45,110 nucleotides of DNA from Mycolicibacterium palauense (GTDB lineage Bacteria; Actinomycetota; Actinomycetes; Mycobacteriales; Mycobacteriaceae): NCBI RefSeq assembly GCF_002592005.1, contig NZ_NVQF01000045.1, forward strand, positions 1-45,110. The letters are read 5' to 3'. The notes beneath the pieces are model-generated. The model was not told where the DNA came from and searched no databases. It was given only the letters and a program-made list of their open reading frames with translations. This document shows, one piece after another, positions 7,973 to 17,142 of this stretch. Numbering within the stretch: the first letter of the stretch is position 1; each line of letters starts with the position of its first letter. A program made the position numbers and the translations under genes.

Positions 7973-8023
7973 ATCACGGGCGCACCGATCGGTGTCGTCG
8001 ACATCGGGTCGCGCCCAGCGGGT

Positions 8024-8692
8024 TCAGCGCCCCGACCGGGCGCGGCGCGGCAGCACGATGTCGTGATCGTAGGCGTAGACGATGGCCGCGGCACGGTCGC
8101 GCAGCTGGAGTTTGTGCAGGATGCGGCCGAGGTGCGTCTTGACCGTGAGCTCCGAGATCCCGAGGTGCTCGGCGATCTCGGTGTTCGACCGCCCCGACGC
8201 GACCAGTTGCAGCACCTCGACCTCCCGCGAGGTCAGGGCCTCTACCGGCACGCTGTGCGCGGTGGCCGTCTGGCGATAGCCGCGCAACACCTGCGTCGTG
8301 ACGGCCGGATCGAGATAGCCCTCCCCCTGCGCGACCGCGGTGACGGCCCGGATCAGTTCCTCGGCGGTGGAGTTCTTCAGCACGAACCCCGCGGCGCCGC
8401 TGCGCAACGCCGAGGAGATCAACTCGTCCTCGTTGAAGGTGGTCAGAATCAGCACGGGTGGGCCCCCACCGGCGTTGAGCCGGCGGGTCGCTTCGATACC
8501 GTCCACCCGCTTCATCCGCAGATCCATCACCACGACGTCGGGGCGATGCGCCTCGACGGCGGCCATGACCTCGTCGCCGTCGCAGCATTCGGCGACGATC
8601 ACGAATCCGACCTTGCGGCGCAGGATCCGGCGCAGCCCGGAGCGGACCAGTTCCTGATCGTCGACGAGCAGCACCGCGATCTCGTCACTCAT
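8024..8692 (-). CDS. NarL/LuxR-type two-component response regulator
   Basis: 222 residues. Receiver domain with acidic pocket at Asp11-Asp12, phospho-acceptor Asp57 (VVVMDLRMKRVDG), and Lys in GFVLKNS. The C-terminal LuxR-type HTH is intact: LTSREVEVLQLVASGRSNTEIAEHL then LTVKTHLGRILHKL. The start at 8692 overlaps the kinase stop by 8 bases, so the two are translationally coupled. It is the last gene of the long minus-strand operon carrying the PKS and MmpL genes, which suggests it controls lipid production or export. Candidate sites are the palindrome at 7943-7972 and the repeats upstream of the first gene (19350-19392). Confidence 0.95.
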   Translation of the reverse strand: MSDEIAVLLVDDQELVRSGLRRILRRKVGFVIVAECCDGDEVMAAVEAHRPDVVVMDLRMKRVDGIEATRRLNAGGGPPVLILTTFNEDELISSALRSGAAGFVLKNSTAEELIRAVTAVAQGEGYLDPAVTTQVLRGYRQTATAHSVPVEALTSREVEVLQLVASGRSNTEIAEHLGISELTVKTHLGRILHKLQLRDRAAAIVYAYDHDIVLPRRARSGR

Positions 8693-9836
8693 CGTCGTCA
8701 CCCCCGTAGATCGGTAGTGGGATGTCAGCGTCGACCACCCACTGGTGCGCACGCACCCCGATGTCGATCGCCCCGCCGAGCAGCGCAACCCGTTGCCGCA
8801 TGCCCGGCAGCCCCCGCCCCGGGCCGCCGACCCGGCCCGCGGTTCCGGGCGGCACGTCGTTGGCCACCCGGATCGTCAGCGACGAGGGTGAGGCCGCGAC
8901 GGCCACCGAGGTCGCGGCGCGCGGGGCGTGCTTGGCGACGTTGGACAACGACTCCTGCACGATCCGGTAGACCTCCAGGCCCGTTGCCGCCGACACCGCC
9001 GAGGGCCGCACCCGCAACGTCCGGCGTACCGAGAGCCCGGCGCGGGTGAAGTCGTCGATCAGCCCCGGCAGGTCGTCGAGGCCCGGCTGCGGCCTGCCGG
9101 TGGGCGGGGCATCGTCGAGAAGTGTGATCGTGCAGCGGATGTCGCTCATCGCCTGCGTGGTGAGCTGTTCGATGTCGCGCAGCGCCCCGATCGCCTCGTC
9201 GAGGTCCCGGTCCTGCTCCAGGATGTGGCGCACCCCGGTGACCTGCAGCGCCACCACGCTCAGCGAGTGGCCGACGACGTCGTGGACCTCGCGGGCGATC
9301 CGGCGGCGTTCGTCGGCGACGGCGCGGTCGGCCAGGGCGTCCTGGGCGTCGCGCTGGTGCACGATCACCTGCTGCTGCAGGCGCAGCAGGTTCCCGACCA
9401 GGAAGGCGATCGCGATGAAGGTCAGGTACAGCGCCACGGCGTCCAGCCGGTGCATCGCCGACGCACCGACGAGCAGGATCGTGGCCGCGCCGGCGGCAAG
9501 CGCTCCGCCCAGCCGCCCGCTGAGCGTGCCGACCACCGCCACCGTCACCGCCAGCAGAAGCGGTGCGGGGTCGGCGCGGACCGGGCCGGCGGGCACCAGG
9601 AACAACGCCGTGGCCACCCACCCGCACACCCCGACGACGACGGCCAGCCAACGGGGGTCGCAGACGAAGTACACCAGCAGCGGCACCATCGCGATCACCG
9701 CCGCCACCGACGCACTCGCCGGGCTGACGTGCACCCGCTGGATCACCGCACTGACCGCGATCACCACCATCGAGCCGTCGACGACCACGATGAACGGCCA
9801 CGTGTAGCCGGGCCGGGTCAGCGCCGAGTGGCTCAT
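8685..9836 (-). CDS. Sensor histidine kinase (HisKA_3, NarL-type partner)
   Basis: About 383 residues. The N-terminal third has several hydrophobic segments with short loops (FIVVVDGSMVVIAVSAVI, VAAVIAMVPLLVYFV, LAVVVGVCGWVATALFLV, LLLAVTVAVVGTL, AVALYLTFIAIAFLVGNLL), so it senses within or near the membrane. Then comes the HisKA_3 dimerisation/phosphoacceptor helix DERRRIAREVHDVVGHSLS with the phosphorylated His, and an HATPase_c domain ending GPGRGLPGMRQRVALLGG. The start at 9836 is the first ATG after the MmpL stop with clean sequence; upstream in-frame ATGs exist within the 113-base gap. It partners with the overlapping response regulator. The kinase lacks a large extracytoplasmic domain, as in envelope-stress sensors such as LiaS/DesK types. 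Confidence 0.92.
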   Translation of the reverse strand: MSHSALTRPGYTWPFIVVVDGSMVVIAVSAVIQRVHVSPASASVAAVIAMVPLLVYFVCDPRWLAVVVGVCGWVATALFLVPAGPVRADPAPLLLAVTVAVVGTLSGRLGGALAAGAATILLVGASAMHRLDAVALYLTFIAIAFLVGNLLRLQQQVIVHQRDAQDALADRAVADERRRIAREVHDVVGHSLSVVALQVTGVRHILEQDRDLDEAIGALRDIEQLTTQAMSDIRCTITLLDDAPPTGRPQPGLDDLPGLIDDFTRAGLSVRRTLRVRPSAVSAATGLEVYRIVQESLSNVAKHAPRAATSVAVAASPSSLTIRVANDVPPGTAGRVGGPGRGLPGMRQRVALLGGAIDIGVRAHQWVVDADIPLPIYGGDDDE

Positions 9837-9949
9837 CCTGGCACGCAGGTATCCGGCGCCGGCGCGCACGAGACGCGGTCCGGCGTGTGCGGTGTCCCGG
9901 GCAGCTTCCCCGTGAAGTCCCCTGCGCTGCATCACACCACGGCACAGCA

Positions 9950-12220
9950 TCAGACCACGGCCGACCCCGTGTTGCGGACCTCGTCTCCGGGCGCCGGCTG
10001 CGCGGTGGCCGGCGGGGCCGAGTCGCTCAACCCGATCCGGGCGTGCAGCCGCGCCAGCGGCGCCGGGGCCCACCAGTTCAGCCTGCCGAGCACGCGCATG
10101 AAGGCCGGCACCAACAGCATCCGCACCAGGGTCGCGTCCATGAGCACCGCCAGGGTCAGCCCGAGCCCGAACATCCGCATGAAGAAGACGTGCGCCACCA
10201 TCAGCGCCGCGAATGAGATGGACATCACCAGTGCGGCCGCCGTGATCACCCGGCCGGTGTGGGCGACCCCGAGGGCCACGCTGCGGGTGTTGTCCTGCGC
10301 GGTGCGCTCGGAGGCCAGCCAGAACTCGCGGATCCGGGAGATCAGGAACACCTCGTAGTCCATCGAGAGCCCGAAGGCGATACAGAACAGCAGCACCGGC
10401 AGGTTGACCTCCAGCGTTCCGGTCACCGGCGCGCCGAGTGCCCCGAGGTGACCGTCCTGGAACACCCACACCAGCGCGCCGAACGCCGCGGTCAGCGAGA
10501 GGATGTTCAGCAGTACGGCCTTGACCGGAAGCACCACGCTGCCGGTCAGCAGGAACAGCAGCACCAGGGTGATCGCGGCGATGACCCCCAGCACCAGGGG
10601 CACGCGGGCGGTGATGGCGTGCACGCTGTCGTGGTTGGCCTGCGCCACTCCGGCCAGCCGGATCGTGGCCCCGGGCGGGGCGGCGGTGGCGTGCAGCTGC
10701 TCGAGCTGGTGTGTCGAGGCCTCGGAGAACAGCGGGGCGTCGGTCGAGACGGTGAGGAACGCACCGGTGCGGTCGATTCCGGCCGCGCCGGTGGGTGGGC
10801 CCGCCCGTTCGCCGGCGACGTAGGTGCCGTCGGGGGCGGCCACCGACACGACGTCGGGCACGCGCGACACCGCGGCGGCATACGAACTCAGCTCGGCCGC
10901 GTCGAGCCCCGAGTCGTCGGAGACCAGCACACTGATGTCGGTCAACGGGTTGGCGGCGAAGTCGTTGCGCAGCTGCTCACCGAGCTGGCGGGCCGAGGCC
11001 GACTCCGGCAGCATCCGGTCGTCGGGGAAGCCCCAGCGCACCCCCAGGAACGGCGCCCCGAGCAGCAACAGCAGGGCGATCACGGCGGCGCCGACGGGTA
11101 CCGCGTGCCGGGTGACGAATGTGCTGGTGCGGTACCAGAAGGTCCGTTCGATCGGCTTCCGTTGTTCCCCCGGCCCGGTGCGGCGGCGCAGCAGCCGCCG
11201 GATGTCGAGTGCGTCGAGCCGGTCGCCGAGCAGGACGATCAGCGCCGGCGTGACGACGATCGACGCGGCCGCGGCGAACAACACCACCGCGATTCCCGCG
11301 TAGGCGAACGACTTCAGGAAGTACTGCGGGAACAGCACCATGGCCACCATCGACGACGCCACCGTCGTCGCGGAGAACAGCACGGTGCGACCGGCGGTGC
11401 TCATGGTGCGGCGCAACGCCTGTGGTCGCGCGGCCCCCTCAGCAAGCTCGTCGCGGTAGCGGCTCAGGATCAGCAGGGTGTAGTCGATGGCCAGGGCCAG
11501 CCCCAGCGCGATGGTCAGGTTGAGCGCGAAGATGGACACGTCGGTGAACAGCGTCACCAGCCGCAGCACCGCCAGCGCCCCGGAGATGGCGAAGATGCCG
11601 ATCACCATGGGGATGGCCGCGGCGACCAGCCCGCCGAACACCCAGACGAGCACCACGAAACTCAGCGGCATCGCCAGGGATTCCATGACCAGCAGATCCT
11701 CGAGGGTCTGTTCGTTGATCTGCCAGTAGATGGTGGCCTCGCCGCCGGTGCGCACCGTCACCCCGGGGTGATCGGACGGAAATGCCTCGGCCAGCTGCTG
11801 CGCGTAGCGCTGGGCCTGGTTGTCGTCGCCGGAGATGCCGGCGATGATCAACCCGGCGGTGCCGTCCTCGCTGTAGAGCGCGGAGCCCGGCGGGCCCGCC
11901 CACGCCGAGGTGACCTGGCTGACGTGCGGCGACTTCTGCAGTTGCGCGACGATGTCCTCGGCGACCGCCCGGGGGGCCGGGGCCTCGGCGCCTTCGGGTG
12001 CGGTGACGCTGACGATCATCGCCATGTCACCCTGATCGAACCTGTCGGCCAGCAGCCGGGCCGCCAGCGCCGATTCCGAGGACGGGTCGCGCATGCCGCC
12101 CGCGGAGAGACTCTCGGCGACGGGCACCCCGAACACCGCGGTGGCCGCGATGACCAGCAGTGCGATCGCCAGCACCCGCCGGGGTGCCGCTATCGCCGCG
12201 CGGGACGCGTGTGCCAGCAT
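9950..12220 (-). CDS. MmpL/MMPL-family RND lipid transporter
   Basis: 756 residues, shorter than most MmpL proteins but with the full two-fold layout: an N-terminal membrane segment, a periplasmic loop (GDMAMIVSVTAPEG), a first MMPL membrane block with LGLALAIDYTLLILSRYRDEL, a second periplasmic domain (WGFPDDRMLPESASARQLGEQ) and a second membrane block with IAFGLSMDYEVFLISRIREFW. These D-Y-containing helices are the proton-relay signature of the family. It would export the lipid made by the upstream ligase/PKS genes across the plasma membrane. The start is one base after the ligase stop, so co-translation is likely. The protein ends in a short cytoplasmic tail; no MmpS partner gene is adjacent. 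Confidence 0.94.
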   Translation of the reverse strand: MLAHASRAAIAAPRRVLAIALLVIAATAVFGVPVAESLSAGGMRDPSSESALAARLLADRFDQGDMAMIVSVTAPEGAEAPAPRAVAEDIVAQLQKSPHVSQVTSAWAGPPGSALYSEDGTAGLIIAGISGDDNQAQRYAQQLAEAFPSDHPGVTVRTGGEATIYWQINEQTLEDLLVMESLAMPLSFVVLVWVFGGLVAAAIPMVIGIFAISGALAVLRLVTLFTDVSIFALNLTIALGLALAIDYTLLILSRYRDELAEGAARPQALRRTMSTAGRTVLFSATTVASSMVAMVLFPQYFLKSFAYAGIAVVLFAAAASIVVTPALIVLLGDRLDALDIRRLLRRRTGPGEQRKPIERTFWYRTSTFVTRHAVPVGAAVIALLLLLGAPFLGVRWGFPDDRMLPESASARQLGEQLRNDFAANPLTDISVLVSDDSGLDAAELSSYAAAVSRVPDVVSVAAPDGTYVAGERAGPPTGAAGIDRTGAFLTVSTDAPLFSEASTHQLEQLHATAAPPGATIRLAGVAQANHDSVHAITARVPLVLGVIAAITLVLLFLLTGSVVLPVKAVLLNILSLTAAFGALVWVFQDGHLGALGAPVTGTLEVNLPVLLFCIAFGLSMDYEVFLISRIREFWLASERTAQDNTRSVALGVAHTGRVITAAALVMSISFAALMVAHVFFMRMFGLGLTLAVLMDATLVRMLLVPAFMRVLGRLNWWAPAPLARLHARIGLSDSAPPATAQPAPGDEVRNTGSAVV

Positions 12221-12221
12221 G

Positions 12222-13892
12222 TCAGGCCCCCATCGCTTCGGTGTCGGCGTCGGTGTCGGTGTCGAAGAGCAGCTGCCGGGCGTTGGCGCGGCGCAGCTTG
12301 CCCGACGCGGTCTTGGGCAGCGTTCCGGGCCGGACGAGCCGGACGTGGCGCGGCGCGTGCCCGACGTGACCGACCACCCGGTTGATCACGTCGCGGCGGA
12401 TCCGCCCGCAGGTCTCGGCGTGGTCGGGCTCGCGGACCTCGGCGAGCACCGCGAATCCCTCGTGGTCGCCGCCGACCCGCACCGCGGCCACACAGCCCCG
12501 GCGCACGCCGTCGACCTGCTCGGTCGCCCGCTCGATGTCATGCGGGTACAGGTTGCGCCCGGCCACCACGATCAGGTCCTTGCTGCGCCCGCAGACGTAG
12601 AGGCGTCCCCGCTCGTCGAGGTACCCGAGGTCGCCGCTGTCGAGCCAGCCCTGCGCATCGGTGATCGGCACCGCACCCGTGGTGGTGCGGTAGCGGCGGG
12701 CCACCGCCGGGCCCCGCAGTTCGATGGCCCCGATGTCGCGGGCCGGCACGGGCGCGCCGGCGCGGGTGATGCGGACCTCCATGCCCTGCACCGGCTTTCC
12801 CACACAGACCACCGTCTGGGTCTCGGTCGCCTCGGCGGGCTCGGCGCGGTGCCGTTCGCCGACCGCGCGTCGTGACACCCGGTCGAGGACCGGCGGCTCG
12901 TGCGGGGCGCCGAAGGACACCGCCAGGGTCGCCTCGGCCAGCCCGTAGCCCGGGGTCGGCGCCGAGGGCCGCAGCCCGAAACGGGCTCCGACCCGGGCGA
13001 ACTCGGCCATGTCGCGGTGGTCGATCGGCTCGGCCCCGTTGACTGCGACCCGAAGCGACGACAGGTCCAGACCGGCGGGATCGGCCCCGGCCAGCATCCG
13101 GGTCAACACCGAGTAGGCGAAGTTCGGTCCGGAGGTGATGGTGGCGCGGTGCCGGCTGATCAGCTGTGCCCAGCTCAGCGGGCGGCGCAGGAACAGCTCC
13201 GGGGTGACCGCGACGCACTGCACCCCCAGCTGCATCGGCACCGTCAGGAACGCGATCATGCCCATGTCGTGGGACAGCGGCAGCCAGGTGACCGTCACGT
13301 CGGTGTCGACGTCGATGTCGAGGGCGTCGCACATCGCCGCGGCGTTGGCGGCGAAGTTCGCGTGGGTGATCTCCACCGCCTTGGGCATGCCGGTCGACCC
13401 GGAGGTCAACTGCAGCAACGCCACATCGGATTCCCGGGCGTGCAGGTCGGGTCCGAAGTCCAGGGGTGTGCCGCCGCGCAGCGAGCCGACCGTGCAGACC
13501 GGCAGTCCCTGGCTCCGCAGGTGGTCGGCGGCGGCCAGGAACGGTTGCCCGACCACCACCAGGTGGGCGTCGATCATCGCGATCGCGCGGACGGTGTCGG
13601 CCAGCCAGACGGCCAGGTCGGTGCGCGGGGTCGGCTGCTGCAGCATGGTCACCGCCGCCCGGCGCAGCCAGATCGCCTGTGTCAGCGGCGCGACGTCGGC
13701 GGCGTCGCAGGCCAGCACCGCCACCGTGGTGTGCGGGCCGACCCGCCGGTCGGCCAGGCCGCCCGCCATCTGCAGGGCCTGCCGGTGAATCTGCGCCCAA
13801 CTCTGCCGGACGGGCTCCTCGACGGTGCCGGTGATCAGCTGGCGACCGGATCGGGTGGCCGAGGCCACCAGGTCCCGGGTCAGGGTGCTCAT
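12222..13892 (-). CDS. Fatty-acyl-AMP ligase (FadD/FAAL type)
   Basis: 556 residues of the ANL adenylating superfamily. Motifs: the P-loop-like LQLTSGSTGMPKAVEIT (about 160-175), WLPLSHDMGMIAF (FAAL-type WLPLxHDMG), NGAEPIDHRDM, PGYGLAEATLAVSF, and the hinge region YVCGRSKDLIVVAGRNLYPHDIE. The NGAEP and YGLAEATL combination is characteristic of ligases that transfer an acyl-adenylate to an acyl carrier protein rather than to CoA, as mycobacterial FadD proteins next to PKS genes do. The ATG at 13892 overlaps the PKS stop (ATGA). It probably activates a fatty acid and loads it onto the free ACP (16852-17142) or directly onto the PKS. Distinction from a true CoA ligase rests on motif resemblance only. 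Confidence 0.9.
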   Translation of the reverse strand: MSTLTRDLVASATRSGRQLITGTVEEPVRQSWAQIHRQALQMAGGLADRRVGPHTTVAVLACDAADVAPLTQAIWLRRAAVTMLQQPTPRTDLAVWLADTVRAIAMIDAHLVVVGQPFLAAADHLRSQGLPVCTVGSLRGGTPLDFGPDLHARESDVALLQLTSGSTGMPKAVEITHANFAANAAAMCDALDIDVDTDVTVTWLPLSHDMGMIAFLTVPMQLGVQCVAVTPELFLRRPLSWAQLISRHRATITSGPNFAYSVLTRMLAGADPAGLDLSSLRVAVNGAEPIDHRDMAEFARVGARFGLRPSAPTPGYGLAEATLAVSFGAPHEPPVLDRVSRRAVGERHRAEPAEATETQTVVCVGKPVQGMEVRITRAGAPVPARDIGAIELRGPAVARRYRTTTGAVPITDAQGWLDSGDLGYLDERGRLYVCGRSKDLIVVAGRNLYPHDIERATEQVDGVRRGCVAAVRVGGDHEGFAVLAEVREPDHAETCGRIRRDVINRVVGHVGHAPRHVRLVRPGTLPKTASGKLRRANARQLLFDTDTDADTEAMGA

Positions 13893-16855
13893 CGCGTTCT
13901 CCTCTCGTTGGCGCTCACGGTCACCGGGCTCTCGTCCAGGCGGCCCAGGACGAAATCGACGACGTCCCCGACGGTGCGGACCGTCGGCAGGACGTCGGCC
14001 ACCGACACCTCGGCCAGCACCGGGTACTGGGTGCGTAACCGCTCCACCAGGCGCAGCTGCAGCAGCGAGTCGTAACCCAGTTCCTCGGCGAGCAGCCGGT
14101 CGCGGCTCAGCTGGGCCGCGGTGTAGCCCCCGACGTCGGCCACCAGCGCCAGCACCGCGTGTTCCGGGCCTTCCTGGTTCGTCGGGCCGGGGGTGCCGGT
14201 GTCGGCGGCGGGGTGTGTGGGGCTCGCCGCGGCGACCCGTCGCGCGGGCGCCGCGGACCCGGCCAGCCAGTAGCGGTTCACGGTGTCGAACCGGTAGAGC
14301 GGCATCCGCTGCCGCGGTCCCTCGGCGCGGCCGTAGAGCGGCGTCAGATCGGGCGAGAACCCGTCGCGCAGCAGCGCCGCCGCGGCGGCCAGCAGCTCCG
14401 TGCCCGCGGAGCCCGGGCCGGTGCACAGCGGCAGCGCATCGGCCTGCGGCAGCAGCCCGGCGCGCCGGACCAGCTTGAGCAGCGTCGGGCGGGGGCCCGC
14501 CTCGGCCAGGTAGTCCGCGCCGCTGGTGCGCGCCGCGAGCTGGGCGGCCTCGTGGAACAGCACGGGTGCACAGATCTGGCGCACCCAGTAGTCGGCGTCC
14601 AGGTCGGCGCCGTCGACCTCGCGGCCCAGCACGGTGGAGAACAGTGCGAAATCGGCCGACCGGGGCCGCAGCCCGCGCAGCTCCCGGCCGAACTCGACGG
14701 CGGCGGGGCCCATCAGCGGGGAGTGAAACGCGTGCGAGACGTCCAGGCGCAGCACCATCGCGCCCTCGGCGCGCAGGTCGGCGGCGGCCCCGTCGACGGC
14801 CGCGGTGTCACCGGACAGTGTCACCGCGCGTGGACCGTTGACGGCGGCGACGGTGCAGCCGGGGTGGCGGGCCACCACGGCCTCGGCCTGCTCGGCGCCG
14901 GTGTCGACGGCGACCATCGCCCCGCCGGCGGGCAGCGCGCCCATCAGCCGGGCGCGGACCGCGACCAGGTGGGCGGCGTCGCGCAGCGGCAGCACCCCCG
15001 CCAGCGCCGCCACGGCGATCTCGCCGACACTGTGTCCGATCCCGAAGCTGAACCGGACCCCGCTCTGCTGCAGCGTCTTTGCCAGCGCGTAGGAGACCGC
15101 GAACAACGCCGGTTGCGCCCGGGTGGTGTCGGTCAGCTGGGCCCGGCTGTCCAGGATCGTCGTCAGCAGCCCCGGCGGCAGGTGCGGCTCGAAGGCGGCG
15201 ACGGCCTCCTGCAGGTTCTCCCGGTAGACCGGGTTGAGGGCGTAGAGCGGCGCCGTCATGCCCGGGTACTGGCCGCCCTGCCCCGGGCACAGCAGGCCGA
15301 TGCGCGCGGCCACCCGGCGCAGCGGTCCGGCGGCCGCCGCCTCCGGGGACCCGCCGGCCGCATACCGGCGCAGCCCCGCGGCCAGTGTCCGGTGGTCTCC
15401 GTGCAGGCCCAGCCGGTGGCGGTGCCCGCGTTTGACGGCGTTGCTGGTCCGGCAGAAGGCGGTCAGCTGCGCGGGGTCCAGCCCGTCCAGCTGCGCGGCG
15501 ACGGCGTCGGCGTTGTGCCGCAGGGCGCGTTCCGAGGGCGCGGAGACGGTCAGCACGCCGAGGACCCCGGGCTCGCACGGCGGCGCAGTCGGCGGGGCCT
15601 GCAGGACCACGTGGGCGTTGCTGCCGCCCAGGCCGAACGAGCTGACCGCGCCCAGCGCGTCGGCGGGCAGGTCGTAGGGCCGGTCGGCCAGTTTCAGACC
15701 GAGCGTGTCCAGCCGCAGCCCGGGGTTGGCGGCCCCGCCGTACACCGTGGGCGGCAGCCGTCGTCGGCTCAGCGCCAGACAGCTCTTGATGAAGGCGGCG
15801 ATGCCGGCGCAGCCCTCGGTGTGGCCGATGTTCCCCTTCACCGAGCCCAGCAGGCACGGCCGGTCGCGGCGGATCTTGTGCAGGTCGCCCAGCGCATTGG
15901 CCTCGATCATGTCGCCGAGCACCGTTCCGGTGCCGTGGGCCTCGACGAACTCGATCTGCCGCGGCTCGCGGGCGGCCAGCTCCAGCGCCCGGCGCATCAA
16001 CGCGGCCTGCGAATTGCGGTTGGGGGCGGTGATGCCGTTGCTGCGGCCGTCGTGGTTGGTCACCGAGCTGCGCACCAGCGCGTAGATCGGCTGGCGGTCG
16101 GCCACGGCGTCGGCCAGCCGGCGCAGCACCACCGCGGCCACCCCCTCGCCGCGCCCGATGCCGTCGGCGCCTTGGCCGAACGGTTTGCAGCGCCCGTCGG
16201 CCGCCGACAGCCCGGCCTGGGTGTAGAAGATCGACAACGCCGGCGTCAGCAGCAGGTTGACCCCGGCGGCGATGACGGTGTCGGCCTCGCCGGACCGCAG
16301 CGCGGCGCAACCCTGGTGGATGGCCACCAGGGAGGAGGAGCAGGCCGAGTCGACGGCCACGCTGGGTCCGGTCAGGTTGAGGTGATAGGAGATGCGGTTG
16401 GCGGCCATAAAGTAGCCGCTGCCCATGCCGCGGGCGGCGGTCAACCCGCCGAAGTCGGCCATCTGCAGGCTGCCCCACTCGCTGGACATGATGCCCACGT
16501 AGACGCCGGTCGCGGTGCCGGCCAGGGAGCGCGGATCGGTCCCGGCGTCCTCGAGGGCGTGCCAGCAGGACTGCAGCAGCATCCGCTGCTGCGGATCGAG
16601 CGCGGCCGCCTCGACCGGCGCGATCCCGAAGAAGTCGTTGTCGAAGGCGTCGGCGCCGTCGACGAAGTGGGCCCGGCGGGTGTTCATCGTCCCGGCCGCG
16701 CCGCCGGGGTGGTAGAAGGCGTCGACATCCCAACGCTGCCTGGGTATTTCGGTATCGGTGACGGTGCCGTCCATCAGCAGCCGCCAGAACGCGTCCCGAT
16801 CGGGCGCGCCCGGGAAGCGGCAGTCCATCCCGACGACGGCGAGGGTGTCCGTCAT
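13889..16855 (-). CDS. Single-module type I PKS (KS-AT-ACP)
   Basis: 988 residues. Ketosynthase 1-425 with catalytic Cys172 (VDSACSSSL), His307 (VEAHGTGT) and His345 (GNIGHTEG). Acyltransferase about 515-830 with Ser609 in GHSVGE and the SHAFHSP motif (707-713), which predicts malonyl-CoA. The C-terminal carrier domain has the phosphopantetheine serine near 930 (ELGYDSLLQ). There is no ketoreductase, dehydratase, enoylreductase or thioesterase, so one round leaves a beta-ketoacyl chain on the enzyme. The start at 16855 overlaps the ACP stop (ATGA); the longer frame upstream lies in that gene. It is flanked by a loading ligase, a free ACP and DarA/DarB-like genes, so a short extension feeding a head-to-head condensation is the preferred role. 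Confidence 0.95.
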   Translation of the reverse strand: MTDTLAVVGMDCRFPGAPDRDAFWRLLMDGTVTDTEIPRQRWDVDAFYHPGGAAGTMNTRRAHFVDGADAFDNDFFGIAPVEAAALDPQQRMLLQSCWHALEDAGTDPRSLAGTATGVYVGIMSSEWGSLQMADFGGLTAARGMGSGYFMAANRISYHLNLTGPSVAVDSACSSSLVAIHQGCAALRSGEADTVIAAGVNLLLTPALSIFYTQAGLSAADGRCKPFGQGADGIGRGEGVAAVVLRRLADAVADRQPIYALVRSSVTNHDGRSNGITAPNRNSQAALMRRALELAAREPRQIEFVEAHGTGTVLGDMIEANALGDLHKIRRDRPCLLGSVKGNIGHTEGCAGIAAFIKSCLALSRRRLPPTVYGGAANPGLRLDTLGLKLADRPYDLPADALGAVSSFGLGGSNAHVVLQAPPTAPPCEPGVLGVLTVSAPSERALRHNADAVAAQLDGLDPAQLTAFCRTSNAVKRGHRHRLGLHGDHRTLAAGLRRYAAGGSPEAAAAGPLRRVAARIGLLCPGQGGQYPGMTAPLYALNPVYRENLQEAVAAFEPHLPPGLLTTILDSRAQLTDTTRAQPALFAVSYALAKTLQQSGVRFSFGIGHSVGEIAVAALAGVLPLRDAAHLVAVRARLMGALPAGGAMVAVDTGAEQAEAVVARHPGCTVAAVNGPRAVTLSGDTAAVDGAAADLRAEGAMVLRLDVSHAFHSPLMGPAAVEFGRELRGLRPRSADFALFSTVLGREVDGADLDADYWVRQICAPVLFHEAAQLAARTSGADYLAEAGPRPTLLKLVRRAGLLPQADALPLCTGPGSAGTELLAAAAALLRDGFSPDLTPLYGRAEGPRQRMPLYRFDTVNRYWLAGSAAPARRVAAASPTHPAADTGTPGPTNQEGPEHAVLALVADVGGYTAAQLSRDRLLAEELGYDSLLQLRLVERLRTQYPVLAEVSVADVLPTVRTVGDVVDFVLGRLDESPVTVSANERRTR

Positions 16856-17142
16856 GACCGGTCCTCCCCGAGTAGGTGGGCGGCGATGTCCTCGATCGTG
16901 GGGTGATCCCAGACGATGGTGGTGTCGACGTCGAAACCCTTCTCGCGCCGCAGGTCCGCGCACAGCGCCAGGGCGGTCACCGAGTCGATCCCGAGGTCGG
17001 CCAGTGGGGTGTCGACGCCGACGGCGTCCGGGGGAAGGTGCAGATGACCGGCCACCGTGTCGATCAGCCAGCCGACCAGCCGCTCGTAGTCGCCGCCCGA
17101 CGGGTCCTGCGCGCCGCGGGTGTTCTCCTCGATGACGCTCAC
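16852..17142 (-). CDS. Free acyl carrier protein
   Basis: 96 residues. The phosphopantetheine attachment motif is ADLGIDSVTALAL with Ser54, followed by the usual helix III and the IVWDHPTIEDIAAHLL ending found in PKS-type carriers. The start is GTG at 17142, which overlaps the stop of the DarA-like gene (GTGA); the long open frame upstream is a shadow of that gene. It could carry the fatty-acid starter from the adjacent ligase, or the acyl partner for the DarB-like condensing enzyme, as in dialkylresorcinol clusters that include a dedicated ACP. Confidence 0.92.
   Translation of the reverse strand: MSVIEENTRGAQDPSGGDYERLVGWLIDTVAGHLHLPPDAVGVDTPLADLGIDSVTALALCADLRREKGFDVDTTIVWDHPTIEDIAAHLLGEDRS

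Noticed and set aside
10259..12385. Long plus-strand open frame (708 codons) opposite the MmpL gene
   Set aside because: His/Arg/Gln/Gly-rich composition without domains; it is the antisense shadow of a well-supported MmpL transporter.
14159..16906. 915-codon plus-strand open frame opposite the PKS
   Set aside because: Shadow of the KS-AT-ACP gene; no family motifs and repetitive Gly/Gln/Arg composition.
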